Positions 53,074 through 62,317 are shown, numbered from the stretch's first letter. The stretch is 64,000 nucleotides of DNA from Serratia oryzae (GCF_001976145.1 NZ_MOXD01000009.1:51-64050), one strand, 5' to 3'. Numbers and translations: made by a program. The notes: generated from the sequence alone by a model not told the origin.

Positions 53074-54966
53074 ATGAAAAAGACACTTTTGTCCTTATTG
53101 CTTTGCTTGAGCACCTCTGTTGTGACCGCTGAACCGGTAAATATCACCATTCTGGGCACTTCCGATCTGCATGGCACCTTTGTGCCTTGGGATTACTCCA
53201 CAGATACCGAGAACCTGGCGGGCAGCCTGAGCCAGATCGCCACCCAGGTGTACCAGGTACGGGCCCAGCAGCCGAACGTGATCCTGGTGGATGCCGGGGA
53301 CACCATTCAGGGCAACTTTGTTGAAACCTTCAAGAATGACAAAACCAGCCCGATGATCCTGGGTTTTAACGCGCTGAATTACGACGTGTGGGTGATGGGC
53401 AACCACGAGTTTGACTTTGGTTTGCAGGCGTTGGCAACGCCGATTAGCCAATTTAACGGCGCTGCGCTGGCGGGCAATATTTTCTGGCAAAGCGGCAAGC
53501 CTTACCTGCCCGCCTACAAGATCGTTGAACGGCAGGGGGTGAAGATTGGCATTATCGGCATGGATACGCCGATGACCGCCGAATTCGCCAAAGGCACCGA
53601 TCGTATCGATGGCCTGACCTTTACCGATCCGGTGCAGGCGGTGAAAAAGGTGATCCAGCAGATCCACAGCCAGGTGGATGCCATTGTGCTGGTGGCGCAT
53701 ATGGGGATCGATAACGAAAACCAGCGGCCGGGCACCGGCGTGGGGGATATCGCGCGGGCTAACCCGGAACTGGCGGCAATCGTGGCCGGGCATATGCACG
53801 TTAAAGTGGATAAAGAGTTGATTAATGGTGTGATCGTTACCGAGCCGGACAAATATGGCCGTGCGCTGTCGCGCATCGATCTGCAATTCGAGCAGCAGAA
53901 TGGCAAGTATGTGCTGATCAATAAAGACAGTTACACCTATCCGATCAAAGGGATGGCGTCGGATAAAAAGCTGGAAGAGATCTATCAGCCGTTCCATACC
54001 ATTCTGCGCGCCAATGCTAACCGGCCGATTGCCCAACTGACTGGGCAGGATCTGGTGCCGCCGGATGCGGTGAAGGGCATTCCGCAGGTACATATTCAGG
54101 ATACCGGCATCAGTGCGCTGTATCAGGAGGCTGCCCGTTACTATGCACCGCAGGCGCAGGTGATCGCGCTGCAGATCGATAACGATCGGCCAAAACTGAA
54201 CGTGGGGACGATTACCGCCAAAGATATCGCCTTCAATTATCAATACGCAGGGGGTGAAATCACTGTGTACCAACTCACCGGCAAGGAGTTGAAGAAGTAC
54301 ATGGAATGGGTCGGGGATTATTTCAATCAGCAACAGGATGGCGATGTGACCTACAGCTTCAACCCGCAGCGCCGCGCATCGAAATATTCCACCAACGACT
54401 TTTTTGACGGCGTGACTTACACCATCGATCTGCGCAAACCCAGCGGCCAGCGGATCACCGATCTGAAGCTGAACGACGGCACCCCGGTCACCGACAGCAT
54501 GCCGATTCGCCTGGGGATGAACAGCTACCGCATGGGCCACCTGACGCAAAAAGGCGGGGTGTTAGCAGGCATGCAGTTCCCGGTGCTGTCAGACACCAAG
54601 GCGGAGTATGGCGAAGAGGCGGGGACGATCCGCAATCTCACCATCCGTTATCTGACCGAAGTGAAGAAGGGGGAGTATCAGGGCAAAGCGATGCAGCGCT
54701 GGAAACTGGTGGGGCTGGAAGGGTATGAACGTGAGCGTAAGATCGTCGAAAAACTGTTGAACGACGGCAAAATCAGCGTACCCACTACCGATGACGGGCG
54801 TTATACCAACGTGGCTTCCATCAACGTCAAGGCACTGCTGTTCAGCGATCCGCAGCAAATGAAGCAACAGATAGCGTCTCTGCAACAGCAGGCACACGCG
54901 GCGGCCGATCCGCTGATTAAACAGCGCTTGAACGATCGCGTGGCGGTGATCGAAGCCATTAACTGA
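53074..54966 (+). CDS. Exported 5'-nucleotidase/cyclic phosphodiesterase family protein
   Basis: 630 residues with signal peptide of about 19 (MKKTLLSLLLCLSTSVVTA). The calcineurin-like metallophosphatase domain has TSDLHGTF, VDAGDTIQGNF, GNHEFDFG, VAHMGID and GHMHVKV, all metal or catalytic motifs. The C-terminal nucleotidase domain (about 330-560) has NDRPKLNVGTITAKDIAFNY and NDFFDGVTYTID for base binding. Related to UshA and CpdB; exact nucleotide preference is open. It would recover phosphate and nucleosides in the periplasm. Single gene, with an ERIC in its leader. Confidence 0.9.
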   Translation: MKKTLLSLLLCLSTSVVTAEPVNITILGTSDLHGTFVPWDYSTDTENLAGSLSQIATQVYQVRAQQPNVILVDAGDTIQGNFVETFKNDKTSPMILGFNALNYDVWVMGNHEFDFGLQALATPISQFNGAALAGNIFWQSGKPYLPAYKIVERQGVKIGIIGMDTPMTAEFAKGTDRIDGLTFTDPVQAVKKVIQQIHSQVDAIVLVAHMGIDNENQRPGTGVGDIARANPELAAIVAGHMHVKVDKELINGVIVTEPDKYGRALSRIDLQFEQQNGKYVLINKDSYTYPIKGMASDKKLEEIYQPFHTILRANANRPIAQLTGQDLVPPDAVKGIPQVHIQDTGISALYQEAARYYAPQAQVIALQIDNDRPKLNVGTITAKDIAFNYQYAGGEITVYQLTGKELKKYMEWVGDYFNQQQDGDVTYSFNPQRRASKYSTNDFFDGVTYTIDLRKPSGQRITDLKLNDGTPVTDSMPIRLGMNSYRMGHLTQKGGVLAGMQFPVLSDTKAEYGEEAGTIRNLTIRYLTEVKKGEYQGKAMQRWKLVGLEGYERERKIVEKLLNDGKISVPTTDDGRYTNVASINVKALLFSDPQQMKQQIASLQQQAHAAADPLIKQRLNDRVAVIEAIN

Positions 54967-54970
54967 CGCT

Positions 54971-55002
54971 GATTCCCCCTGCCAGCGCAGGCAGGGGGAA
55001 TC
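54971..55002. terminator. Strong hairpin between the nucleotidase and SIS genes
   Basis: GATTCCCCCTGCC-AGCGCA-GGCAGGGGGAATC, a perfect 13-bp GC-rich stem between convergent genes. No U-tract on either side, so termination is likely but not certain. Confidence 0.6.
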
Positions 55003-55014
55003 GTTGCGGCAGCG

Positions 55015-55617
55015 CTAGTCGGCAGCGCGCAAGCTTTTTCCCACGTCGCCGCCAGGGTGCACCGCCAACAGCGTTGCTTTGCTGAAGCCGCTGCGTGCCA
55101 TCAGGCAGGCACAGGCGGCATCAAACAGTGCCAGCACCAGCACGATGGAGGTGGTGGCCAGCATCTTCAGCGGATCTATCTCGTTTTCTACGCCGGTGCG
55201 GACCACCAGTTGTGCGGCGCGGGCGATGGCCGAATCCGGGTTTTCCGTCACGCTGATGATGCCTACCCCTTTGTTGTGCAAGGTCGGCAGCAGGCGCGTC
55301 AGCTCATCCGAATTTCCCCCGCGGGAAATCAGGATCACCAGATCGTCAGCACGTAAAAAACCCAGATCGCCATGCGCCGCGTCGGTGGCGTTCAGATAGA
55401 TGGCCGGTTGTTCCACGCAGGCCAGCATATGGGCCACCTTGCGCGCCGCAATGCCGGAAGTGCCTACGCCGGTGACGACAATCTTCCCCCGGCACTCCGC
55501 CAATAGCGTCAGCAGGCGTTGCCAGGTTTGGGCATCAATACGCTGCTCAAGCTGTGCCAACTCGCGGCTGTAAGTCGCCCAGGCCTGCGTGGCGCGCTGC
55601 CATTCCTGTTGCATCAC
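55015..55617 (-). CDS. SIS-domain sugar-phosphate isomerase (KdsD/GutQ-like, no CBS)
   Basis: 200 residues with a single SIS domain: IVVTGVGTSGIAARKVAHML near 46, NATDAAHGDLGFLRADDLVI near 77 and ISRGGNSDELTRLLP. It resembles arabinose-5-phosphate isomerases KdsD/GutQ but stops after the SIS domain, lacking the CBS pair, as stand-alone isomerases do. The start overlaps the kinase stop by 4 bp, so it is last in the ABC-kinase operon. Probably interconverts an aldose/ketose phosphate such as D-ribulose 5-phosphate and D-arabinose 5-phosphate (inference). Confidence 0.82.
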   Translation of the reverse strand: MMQQEWQRATQAWATYSRELAQLEQRIDAQTWQRLLTLLAECRGKIVVTGVGTSGIAARKVAHMLACVEQPAIYLNATDAAHGDLGFLRADDLVILISRGGNSDELTRLLPTLHNKGVGIISVTENPDSAIARAAQLVVRTGVENEIDPLKMLATTSIVLVLALFDAACACLMARSGFSKATLLAVHPGGDVGKSLRAAD

Positions 55618-57251
55618 GCCTCCTCCTGCATCAACCGGCAGTATTTCATGTGATCGTGATACAGCTCATGGAAGACGCGGTATTTGCGGTCGTAATAGGT
55701 TTTGATTTTGTTGGTTTGCGGTGTGACGGTTTTGCCGATGCGGCTCATGGCATTCATCGCTTCTGGCAGAGTATCGAAAACGCCTGCTGCCACGGTGCCC
55801 ATCATCGCGCCGCCCAACAGCATGGCTTCGCTCTCCTCCGGCAGCAGCATGGCACAGCCGGTTGCATTGGCGTGCTCTTGCACGAAGATCGGGTTTTTGG
55901 TGCCGCCGCCGCTGGCCATGATGGTATCGATGCTGTACCCGCTGAGGTTCATGGTTTCAATAATATGGCGGGTACCCAGCGCGATAGCCTGAATGGTGGC
56001 CAGATAGTGCAATGCCATGTCTTCCGGCGTGCGCGACAGCTTCAGCCCGGTCAGGGTGCCGGTCAGCGTCGGGTTGGCGCGCGGTGAACGGTTACCGTGG
56101 AAGTACGGCAGCATATGGATGTCCTGCGTCAGAAAAGCAATGTTTTCCGGCTCGCCAGCCATGCGCCGCAAAATGGCATTCAGTACTTCATAGATGGTCT
56201 GGCCGTGGGTGTTGGCCTGCGCCAGCAGCTCGGTATAGCAAGGATGAGACTGGATTATATGGTCAATCAGCGCGCCGGTGGCAGATTGCCCCCCTTCGTT
56301 CAGCCAGTATTCCGGCAGAATGGCGGAATAATAGGGGCCCCAAACGCCGCCGATAAAACGGGCGGTGCGTGACATCGCCATATGGCCGGTGGAGGTGCCG
56401 CCAATCAGTGCGATGCGGCGGTTAAAGTCGGCTACCTCGCCGGAAACGCCGGTAGCCCCCAGCGTGCCAAGGGTGCCGGCGTGGGCATCGATGATCGAAA
56501 CGCTGACGGCGGTGCCGGCGATCAGCCCCATTTCACTGGCTGCGCGCTGGGTCAGGCCATAGCCGAGGGGTTCACCCATCATTTTCACGTCGCTGCCGAT
56601 CTTCGCCGCGTCGTGTTCCAGCAGGTCTTCCAAGCCAATCTGCTTGAAATAGCTTTTATCCCAACGCTGTTCGTGGCCGATATAGGTCCATTTGCACACC
56701 GTAGAACAGAGGGAACGGGTAGCATCCTGGGTGGCACGCCAGGTCAGGAAATCTGGCAGATCAAACAGATACCCGGCGTTAGCCCAGGTGGTGGGCATAT
56801 GTTGCTTCAGCCACAGCAGTTTAGGGGTCTGCATTTCCGGTGAAATAATGCCGCCGACGAAATCCAGCACCCGGTGTTTGGTGGCGTTGATGCGCTCGGC
56901 CTGGGTGATGGCGCGGTGATCCATCCACACGATAATGTTCTGCTCGGTGCGGCCCGAGGGGCTCACGGTCAGCGGCTTGCCCTCTTTATCCAGCACCACC
57001 AAGGAGCAGGTGGCATCGAACCCCAGTCCTTTGACCTGGATCGGGTTGATATCTGCCTGGTTAACCGCATCACGCACCGCGTTGCACACGGCCTGCCAGA
57101 TATTGTCGGAAGACTGTTCCACAAAGTCTGCCTTCGGGCGATACAGCTCAATGGCGCGGCTGGCCTGCCCGACCATTCTGCCGTTCAGATCGAACACCCC
57201 CGCGCGTGCACTGCCGGTTCCTACGTCTACGCCAATAAAATAACTCGCCAT
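55614..57251 (-). CDS. FGGY-family pentulose kinase
   Basis: 545 residues, FGGY kinase of the ribulokinase-like group. The N-terminal phosphate motif FIGVDVGTGSARAGVFDLNG, then ATCSLVVLDKEGKPL, IVWMDHRAITQAERIN and the C-terminal adenosine-binding IMASGGGTKNPIFVQEHANA are clear. It would phosphorylate a ketopentose or pentitol delivered by the upstream ABC importer. D-ribulose is a typical substrate for this branch, but that is not proven here. Lies 15 bp after the second permease gene. Confidence 0.88.
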   Translation of the reverse strand: MASYFIGVDVGTGSARAGVFDLNGRMVGQASRAIELYRPKADFVEQSSDNIWQAVCNAVRDAVNQADINPIQVKGLGFDATCSLVVLDKEGKPLTVSPSGRTEQNIIVWMDHRAITQAERINATKHRVLDFVGGIISPEMQTPKLLWLKQHMPTTWANAGYLFDLPDFLTWRATQDATRSLCSTVCKWTYIGHEQRWDKSYFKQIGLEDLLEHDAAKIGSDVKMMGEPLGYGLTQRAASEMGLIAGTAVSVSIIDAHAGTLGTLGATGVSGEVADFNRRIALIGGTSTGHMAMSRTARFIGGVWGPYYSAILPEYWLNEGGQSATGALIDHIIQSHPCYTELLAQANTHGQTIYEVLNAILRRMAGEPENIAFLTQDIHMLPYFHGNRSPRANPTLTGTLTGLKLSRTPEDMALHYLATIQAIALGTRHIIETMNLSGYSIDTIMASGGGTKNPIFVQEHANATGCAMLLPEESEAMLLGGAMMGTVAAGVFDTLPEAMNAMSRIGKTVTPQTNKIKTYYDRKYRVFHELYHDHMKYCRLMQEEA

Positions 57252-57266
57252 TATTTTTCTCCGAAA

Positions 57267-58214
57267 TCAGGCTTTTCGATTTTGTAATGCGATAAACAGG
57301 ATCAGCACGCCGCCCCACAGCGCCATGGTCAGATAGCTGCTGATCCCCAGCAGATTGAGGCCACTTTCCAGCATTTGCAGCACGATCAGCGCCAGTACCA
57401 GCCCAAGGATGCGGCCAAAACCGCCATCCGGGTTTATCCCGCCGAGCACCGACGCCAGAATGGTCACCAGCAGATAAGACTCGCCGTAACCGGCCTTGGC
57501 CGAGTTGAATTTGGCCATCATCAACAGGGCCGCCCCCCAGCCGAGCAGGGCAGAAAGGATGTACACCGCGATTTGTACGCGAGCGGTATTCACGCCGCTG
57601 AAACGGGTGGCCTGCTGGTTGGAGCCGATCAGATACAGGCTGCGCCCCAGCGTGGTGTGTTCCAGCAGCACCCATAACCCCACCGCCACCAGCAGGAACA
57701 GCAACAGAGCCACGGGAATACCGAGAAGGTTGCCGTTGCCGAGATACTGAATCACCGCCGGGAAGCCGGAAATCACCGCGCCGTTGGACAACAGGATATT
57801 CAGCCCGGTGATCAGCGTCATGGTGCCGAGCGAGGCGAGGATCGGCGAAACGCCGACCCAGGCGATCAGCGCACCGTTGAGCGCGCCGATGGCGATCGCC
57901 ACCGCCAGCCCGGCCAACAGCGCCAGCAGCAGCGGCTGTTCCGGGTAGTTGACGATAATCGCTGCCATCACCAGCGAACAGGCGTTGGCCCCGGCGATGA
58001 TCGACAGGTTGATGCCGCCGGTGAGCATGGTGATGCCCATGCCCAGCGCCAGCATGCCGAGGATCGGCAGTTGCGAAGCGATCGACTGGAAGTTGCCCAC
58101 GCTGAAGAAGCGTTGGCCCAGCAACAGGGCAAACAGCAGGCCAACGGCCAGGATGATCACGCTTTGCAGGCGGATGATGCGATCTTTGGGGAGCAAACGG
58201 ATGAATGGCGTCAT
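57267..58214 (-). CDS. Sugar ABC transporter permease (RbsC type), second
   Basis: 315 residues, BPD_transp_2 family. About eight to ten hydrophobic segments and the family motif LGMGITMLTGGINLSIIAGA near residue 60. It pairs with the first permease, whose gene ends 1 bp upstream, to form a heterodimeric channel. C-terminal YLTMALWGGVLILFIALQNR. Confidence 0.9.
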   Translation of the reverse strand: MTPFIRLLPKDRIIRLQSVIILAVGLLFALLLGQRFFSVGNFQSIASQLPILGMLALGMGITMLTGGINLSIIAGANACSLVMAAIIVNYPEQPLLLALLAGLAVAIAIGALNGALIAWVGVSPILASLGTMTLITGLNILLSNGAVISGFPAVIQYLGNGNLLGIPVALLLFLLVAVGLWVLLEHTTLGRSLYLIGSNQQATRFSGVNTARVQIAVYILSALLGWGAALLMMAKFNSAKAGYGESYLLVTILASVLGGINPDGGFGRILGLVLALIVLQMLESGLNLLGISSYLTMALWGGVLILFIALQNRKA

Positions 58215-58215
58215 A

Positions 58216-59205
58216 TTAAAGCTCCTTTGCCAGCTTGCGTTTTTCGTTCCAGGCGGTGGTGCTGATGCTGATCAAAATGATCGCGCCGCTGAAGACCTGG
58301 TGCCAATAGGAAGAGACGCTGAGCAACGTCAGGCCGTTCTGCAGGAAGGCCAACAGCACCACGCCGAGCAGGGTACCGGTTAGCGAACCGCGCCCGCCGG
58401 TCATGCTGGTGCCGCCCAGCACCACGGCAGCCAGCACCGTCAGCTCGAAGCCCAGCAGTGAGTTGGGCGCAACCGACTGGGTGATCTGTGCCTGTACCAC
58501 CGCCGCAATCCCCGCCAGAATCCCCATATAGCCGTAAACATAAAAATGCAGGCGCAGCAGGTTCAGGCCAAGACGCGAGGCCGCATCACGGTTGCCGCCC
58601 ATGGCAAAGATCTGGCGGCCAAGGCGGGTGAAGTTCATCAGCACGCCGGTGACGATAATCACCGCCAACAGGCACAGCAGCGGCAGCGTCAGGCCATAGT
58701 CATAGCCGTCGGCACCCTGGAACGAAAACCAGTTAATGCCGTCCATAAACCAGTCGGGGAAGCCATACAGCCAGGTGCCCTTGGTGGCATACACCAGCAG
58801 GCCGTAGAACAGGTTCAGCGTGGCAATGGTGATGATAATGGCCGGTACTTTCAGCCAGTAAACCAGGAAACCGTTCACCAGGCCGAGCAGCAGCCCGCAG
58901 CCGATCGCCATGGCAAACGCCAGCGGGAAGCTGCCACCGTGCTGGATGACCCAACTGGCCATCACGTATTGGGCGATGGCGGTAATGGCGGGGAATGAGA
59001 TGTCGATACCACCGGCGATCAGCACCACGAACAGGCCGCAGGCGAGAATGCCGAGAATGGCGTAGCTGGTGGCGACATCGCTCAGGTTACCCAGGGTGAG
59101 AAACTCATCGGTGCTCAGGCTCAGGCCGATGGCCAGAACCAACACCAGCAGGCCAAGATAGAATTCATGCCGCCCGGCCAGGCGGGCGAAAAACGGCTTA
59201 TCCAT
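58216..59205 (-). CDS. Sugar ABC transporter permease (RbsC type), first
   Basis: 329 residues, BPD_transp_2 family. Motif LACGLFVVLIAGGIDISFPA near residue 58 and AAVVLGGTSMTGGRGSLTGT near 270 are typical of ribose/autoinducer-type permeases. Its start overlaps the ATPase stop by 8 bp. The membrane subunit of the importer encoded by this operon. Confidence 0.9.
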   Translation of the reverse strand: MDKPFFARLAGRHEFYLGLLVLVLAIGLSLSTDEFLTLGNLSDVATSYAILGILACGLFVVLIAGGIDISFPAITAIAQYVMASWVIQHGGSFPLAFAMAIGCGLLLGLVNGFLVYWLKVPAIIITIATLNLFYGLLVYATKGTWLYGFPDWFMDGINWFSFQGADGYDYGLTLPLLCLLAVIIVTGVLMNFTRLGRQIFAMGGNRDAASRLGLNLLRLHFYVYGYMGILAGIAAVVQAQITQSVAPNSLLGFELTVLAAVVLGGTSMTGGRGSLTGTLLGVVLLAFLQNGLTLLSVSSYWHQVFSGAIILISISTTAWNEKRKLAKEL

Positions 59206-60697
59206 TCACCACCTCGGCGATCTGTTGTTCGGTGCTGTGGTGCGGCGAAAACTCGGCGATCAGCTCGCCTTTGCGCATCACCATCACCCGATGGCTGTTG
59301 TAATAGGCTTCCGGGATCTCATCGCAGATCATCAACACCGCCATGCCCAGTTCGGCCAGGTGTTTGGCGATCTGGTAGATCCCCTCTTTGTTGGCGATGT
59401 CCACGCCGACGGTGGGGGAGTCGAGGATCAGGATCTTCGGCTGAGTAGCCACCCATTTGGCGATCGCGATACGCTGGGCGTTGCCGCCTGACAGGGTTTT
59501 CACCGGCAGTGCGCTGTCGGAAACTTTGATGTTCAGATCGCGGATCAGCTTATTCACCAGATCCTTGGCTTTCTGGTGATCCAGCAGGCCAAGTGGGGTA
59601 TGCAGTTGATTAAACACCGTGACGATGGTGTTGTCGTAGATCGACTGCTCCATGATCAGCCCTTGCGTTAAACGATCCTCAGAGACATAGCCGATCCCGT
59701 GCTTGACCGCATCGCGGTTGCTGTGCAACTGCACCGGCAGGCCGTCAATCTTGATTTCACCGCTGTCTGGCCGCGTCATGCCAAACAGGCTCAGGCACAG
59801 CTCGGTGCGCCCAGACCCGAGCAGCCCGACGATGGAGACAATCTCGCCGCTGTGCAGTGCCAGGTTGATATGCTGGAACTTGCCGCGCCGGCTGAGATTG
59901 CACACTTCCAGCAGCGGGGTGCTTTCCTGCGCTGGGCGTTCCGGCAGCGGGCTGTAGTGGAAGCGTTGGCCGGTCATCAGGAAGGCCAGTTCGTGGCTAT
60001 CCAACTCATTGGCCGGATAGGTGCCGACCAGTTTGCCGTCGCGCATGACGCTGATGCGATCGGCCACTTCCATTACCTCATCCAGGCGATGGCTGACGAA
60101 AACCACGCAAATCCCGGCGGCTTTCAGCTCATTCACCACCCGCAGTAACCCGTCCACCTCCTGACGCGTCAATGAGGCCGTGGGCTCATCCATAATCACC
60201 AGCCGTGCCTCGGCGGCGATGGCGCGGCAGATTGCCACCAACTGGCGATCGGCAATCGACAGCTTCTCGACTTTTTTCTCGGGATCGATATGGACGCCGA
60301 CGCGGGCCATCGCGGCCAGCGCTTTCTCACGCATCACTTTCTGGCTCACCCAGAAATGCCCACCCGGCAGATAGCGGTGAATCGCGATATTCTCCGCCAC
60401 CGTCAGATTAGGGAATAATGACAAATCCTGGTAAATCACCTGAATGCCGTAATAACCGGAAAGCTGCGGCGTCAGGGAATGAAACAGTTTGCCCTCCAGC
60501 GTAATAGCGGCGCCTTTTTCCGGCTGATAAACGCCCGAGATAATTTTAATAATGGTGCTTTTACCGCAGCCATTTTGCCCGGCCAGACAATGTACTTCGC
60601 CTTTATTCAGCGTCAGATGGATTTGGTCTAATGCCAGTACGCCTGGGAATTTTTTACTGATATTTTCCAGCGTGATAAATGCGGTGGATGCAGTCAT
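59198..60697 (-). CDS. Sugar ABC transporter ATPase (RbsA type)
   Basis: 499 residues with two ATPase domains. The first has Walker A GQNGCGKS near residue 38 and VIMDEPTASLTRQEV; the second has a degenerate Walker A region (GLLGSGRTE) and the signature LSGGNAQRIAIAKW with DSPTVGVDIANKEG, as usual for RbsA-like proteins. ATG at 60697 (M-TASTAFITLENISKKFPGV) is preferred over an ATG five codons upstream; neither has a strong ribosome site. Separated from the binding-protein gene by nested ERIC repeats, unlike the tight spacing of the other genes. Confidence 0.9.
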   Translation of the reverse strand: MTASTAFITLENISKKFPGVLALDQIHLTLNKGEVHCLAGQNGCGKSTIIKIISGVYQPEKGAAITLEGKLFHSLTPQLSGYYGIQVIYQDLSLFPNLTVAENIAIHRYLPGGHFWVSQKVMREKALAAMARVGVHIDPEKKVEKLSIADRQLVAICRAIAAEARLVIMDEPTASLTRQEVDGLLRVVNELKAAGICVVFVSHRLDEVMEVADRISVMRDGKLVGTYPANELDSHELAFLMTGQRFHYSPLPERPAQESTPLLEVCNLSRRGKFQHINLALHSGEIVSIVGLLGSGRTELCLSLFGMTRPDSGEIKIDGLPVQLHSNRDAVKHGIGYVSEDRLTQGLIMEQSIYDNTIVTVFNQLHTPLGLLDHQKAKDLVNKLIRDLNIKVSDSALPVKTLSGGNAQRIAIAKWVATQPKILILDSPTVGVDIANKEGIYQIAKHLAELGMAVLMICDEIPEAYYNSHRVMVMRKGELIAEFSPHHSTEQQIAEVVNG

Positions 60698-60726
60698 GAT
60701 AATTATGCCCATGTGTTAACGCTAAC

Positions 60727-60758
60727 TATACCCTGCATACTTTAAGTAGCTTGGGTGT
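60727..60758. repeat. ERIC left-end fragment
   Basis: TATACCCTGCATACTTTAAG, then TAGCTTGGGTGT, is one end of an ERIC, cut off where a complete ERIC begins at 60759. Together with the fragment at 60886 it looks like the host element of a nested insertion. Confidence 0.75.
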
Positions 60759-60885
60759 TATACCCTTCATACTTCAAGTTGCTTGGGTGTTGGCTGCCTT
60801 CGTTCACCCCAGTCACTTACCTGAGTAAGCTCCTGGGGCTTCGCTCAGTTGCCGCCTACAAGCAACTCGGATTATTTTGGGTATA
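60759..60885. repeat. ERIC repeat, canonical, nested
   Basis: 127 bp from TATACCC to GGGTATA, with CACCCCAGTCACTTACCTGA, then GTAAGCTCCTGGGG, in the centre and AGCAACTCGGATTATTTTGG at the right. It is flanked on both sides by partial ERIC ends, so it appears inserted into an older copy. It lies in the binding-protein/ATPase gap of the ABC operon. Confidence 0.93.
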
Positions 60886-60930
60886 GCGGCGCACCGTCGC
60901 CTACAGGCAACTCGAATTATTTTGGTTATA
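60886..60930. repeat. ERIC right-end fragment
   Basis: GTCGCCTACAGGCAACTCGA, then ATTATTTTGGTTATA, is the other ERIC end, following the complete copy. The core of this outer element is missing. Confidence 0.7.
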
Positions 60931-60931
60931 A

Positions 60932-60958
60932 TCCCTCCCCCATGAAAAGGGAGAGGGA
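60932..60958. repeat. Short palindromic repeat (CCCTCTC/GAGAGGG type), copy 2
   Basis: TCCCTCCCC and GGGAGAGGGA around CATGAAAA form an imperfect hairpin akin to the element at 39533. It lies 37 bp beyond the binding-protein stop and may help end or stabilise that mRNA. Confidence 0.45.
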
Positions 60959-60995
60959 GAACAGAGATTTCCCGGTGTGGCGCATCAACTAAAAA

Positions 60996-61982
60996 TTAAA
61001 AGCCCAGTGATTTGGCGTTGTCCTTGGTCACTTCAAGGATCTTGTTAAACCGAATCACTTTCTTGTCCATATCAACATCCGCCTTGCCTAACCCTTCGAT
61101 CGCGAGATCCTGGGTGACGGCTTTACCCTGCAACAGCTGATCGGCGACGGTCACCATGGCATAACCGGCATCTTTCGGATCCCACAGCAGTGCTTTCTTG
61201 ATATCACCGCGCATCAGGTAAGGGCCGGCCTGTGCTGGCATGGCGATACCGACTACGGCAATCTTGTCTTTGGCGCGTTTCTGAGCAACCGCCTGACCGG
61301 CACCGATCGGGCCGAGTGAGCCAAAGCCGATAATGCCCTTCATCTGCGGATAGGTTTTCATTAAATCCAGCGTGGTGGCGTAGGATTTATCGATGCTTTC
61401 TGCCACCGGCAGGCGTGAGGTGACCTCGAACATGTCCGGGTATTTTTCTTTCTGGTATTTTATGGCGGAATCGGCCCAGGCGTTGTGCAATGGCACGGTC
61501 AGCGAACCGACGTAAATGGCATAGCCCCCTTTACCACCCATATTTTTTGCCAACTCATCAATGTTGGCCTGAGCGTATTTCTCGCTGTCGATGGTTTCGA
61601 TATCCCATTGACCGATCTGTTGATCCGGTGATTCATGGGTCAGCACGACGATGCCTTTGTCACGGGCTTTCTTGAGCACCGGTTCCAGCACTTTGGCGTC
61701 GTTAGGCACCACGATAATGGCGTTAACGTTCTTGGCGATCAGATCTTCAATCACTTTGACCTGAGCGGCCGGATCGGGCGTGGCGGGGCCAGTCTGGTAA
61801 GCATTCACGTCGAGTTTTTTGGCGGCTTCGTTGACGCCCACTTCCATACGGTTGAACCATGGAATGCCCGTCACTTTAGCGACAACCGCGATTTCGTATT
61901 TTTCTGCGGAAAAAGAAGGTGTTGTGGTGAATATGCACGCAGAAACCACACATGCATTCAATAATGCGAGGTTAAATTTCAT
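60996..61982 (-). CDS. Periplasmic sugar-binding protein (LsrB/RbsB type)
   Basis: 328 residues with signal peptide of about 25 (MKFNLALLNACVVSACIFTT, then TPSFSA). Type I periplasmic-binding fold: YEIAVVAKVTGIPWFNRMEV at the start, VIEDLIAKNVNAIIVVPNDA near 80 and VVLTHESPD near 112. Closest by feel to the autoinducer-2/rhamnose-like branch, but the partner kinase points to a pentulose or pentose. First gene of a six-gene operon (binding protein, ATPase, two permeases, kinase, isomerase). Strong separate expression is likely since it is set off by repeats. Confidence 0.88.
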   Translation of the reverse strand: MKFNLALLNACVVSACIFTTTPSFSAEKYEIAVVAKVTGIPWFNRMEVGVNEAAKKLDVNAYQTGPATPDPAAQVKVIEDLIAKNVNAIIVVPNDAKVLEPVLKKARDKGIVVLTHESPDQQIGQWDIETIDSEKYAQANIDELAKNMGGKGGYAIYVGSLTVPLHNAWADSAIKYQKEKYPDMFEVTSRLPVAESIDKSYATTLDLMKTYPQMKGIIGFGSLGPIGAGQAVAQKRAKDKIAVVGIAMPAQAGPYLMRGDIKKALLWDPKDAGYAMVTVADQLLQGKAVTQDLAIEGLGKADVDMDKKVIRFNKILEVTKDNAKSLGF

Positions 61983-62239
61983 AGCTATACCTTTTTATCT
62001 GTAGGGTGGTGTTTTTTCCACCGTTGCAGATTACAAAGGAAAGGAAGAGGGAGCGTAGCCAAAGTGATCAGAATGTGATCTATGACCATTTGTGTAAAAT
62101 CAAGAGGTGTTTTTTGTTAAAAAAGTGTTATTTAAAAGATGAGTGGTAATATTACTACAAAATAATAGCGTTTTATCCCATTTAAATTAACAAGTGCATG
62201 TCAATTTATTAACATTTTCACAAAGATAAAAGAGGGATT
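61983..62239. promoter_or_regulatory. Promoter region of the ABC-kinase operon
   Basis: AT-rich DNA between the operon and gdhA. AATGTGATCTATGACCATTT at 62072 keeps a TGTGA half-site for CRP but a poor second half. No adjacent regulator gene exists, so control is from elsewhere. No reading frame. Confidence 0.35.
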
Positions 62240-62274
62240 CGGCGAAATTAATGCCGGCTGAAGCGCCGGCATTA
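62240..62274 (-). terminator. Terminator after gdhA
   Basis: TAATGCCGGC-TGAAGC-GCCGGCATTA, a perfect 10-bp stem. On the minus strand it is followed by ATTTCG with T-rich flank. It lies 44 bp past the gdhA stop. Confidence 0.7.
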
Positions 62275-62317
62275 AGACTTTTAACAGATTTGTGAGCAAT
62301 GTCACTCAGGACTGCAA

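Noticed and set aside
53095-54549. 484-codon open frame on the - strand
   Set aside because: Antisense to the exported nucleotidase gene, which has clear catalytic motifs. No ribosome site or recognisable domain.
62061-62095. CRP site before the sugar-binding protein gene
   Set aside because: Only one TGTGA half-site is good. The second half does not match TCACA, so it is not called as a site.
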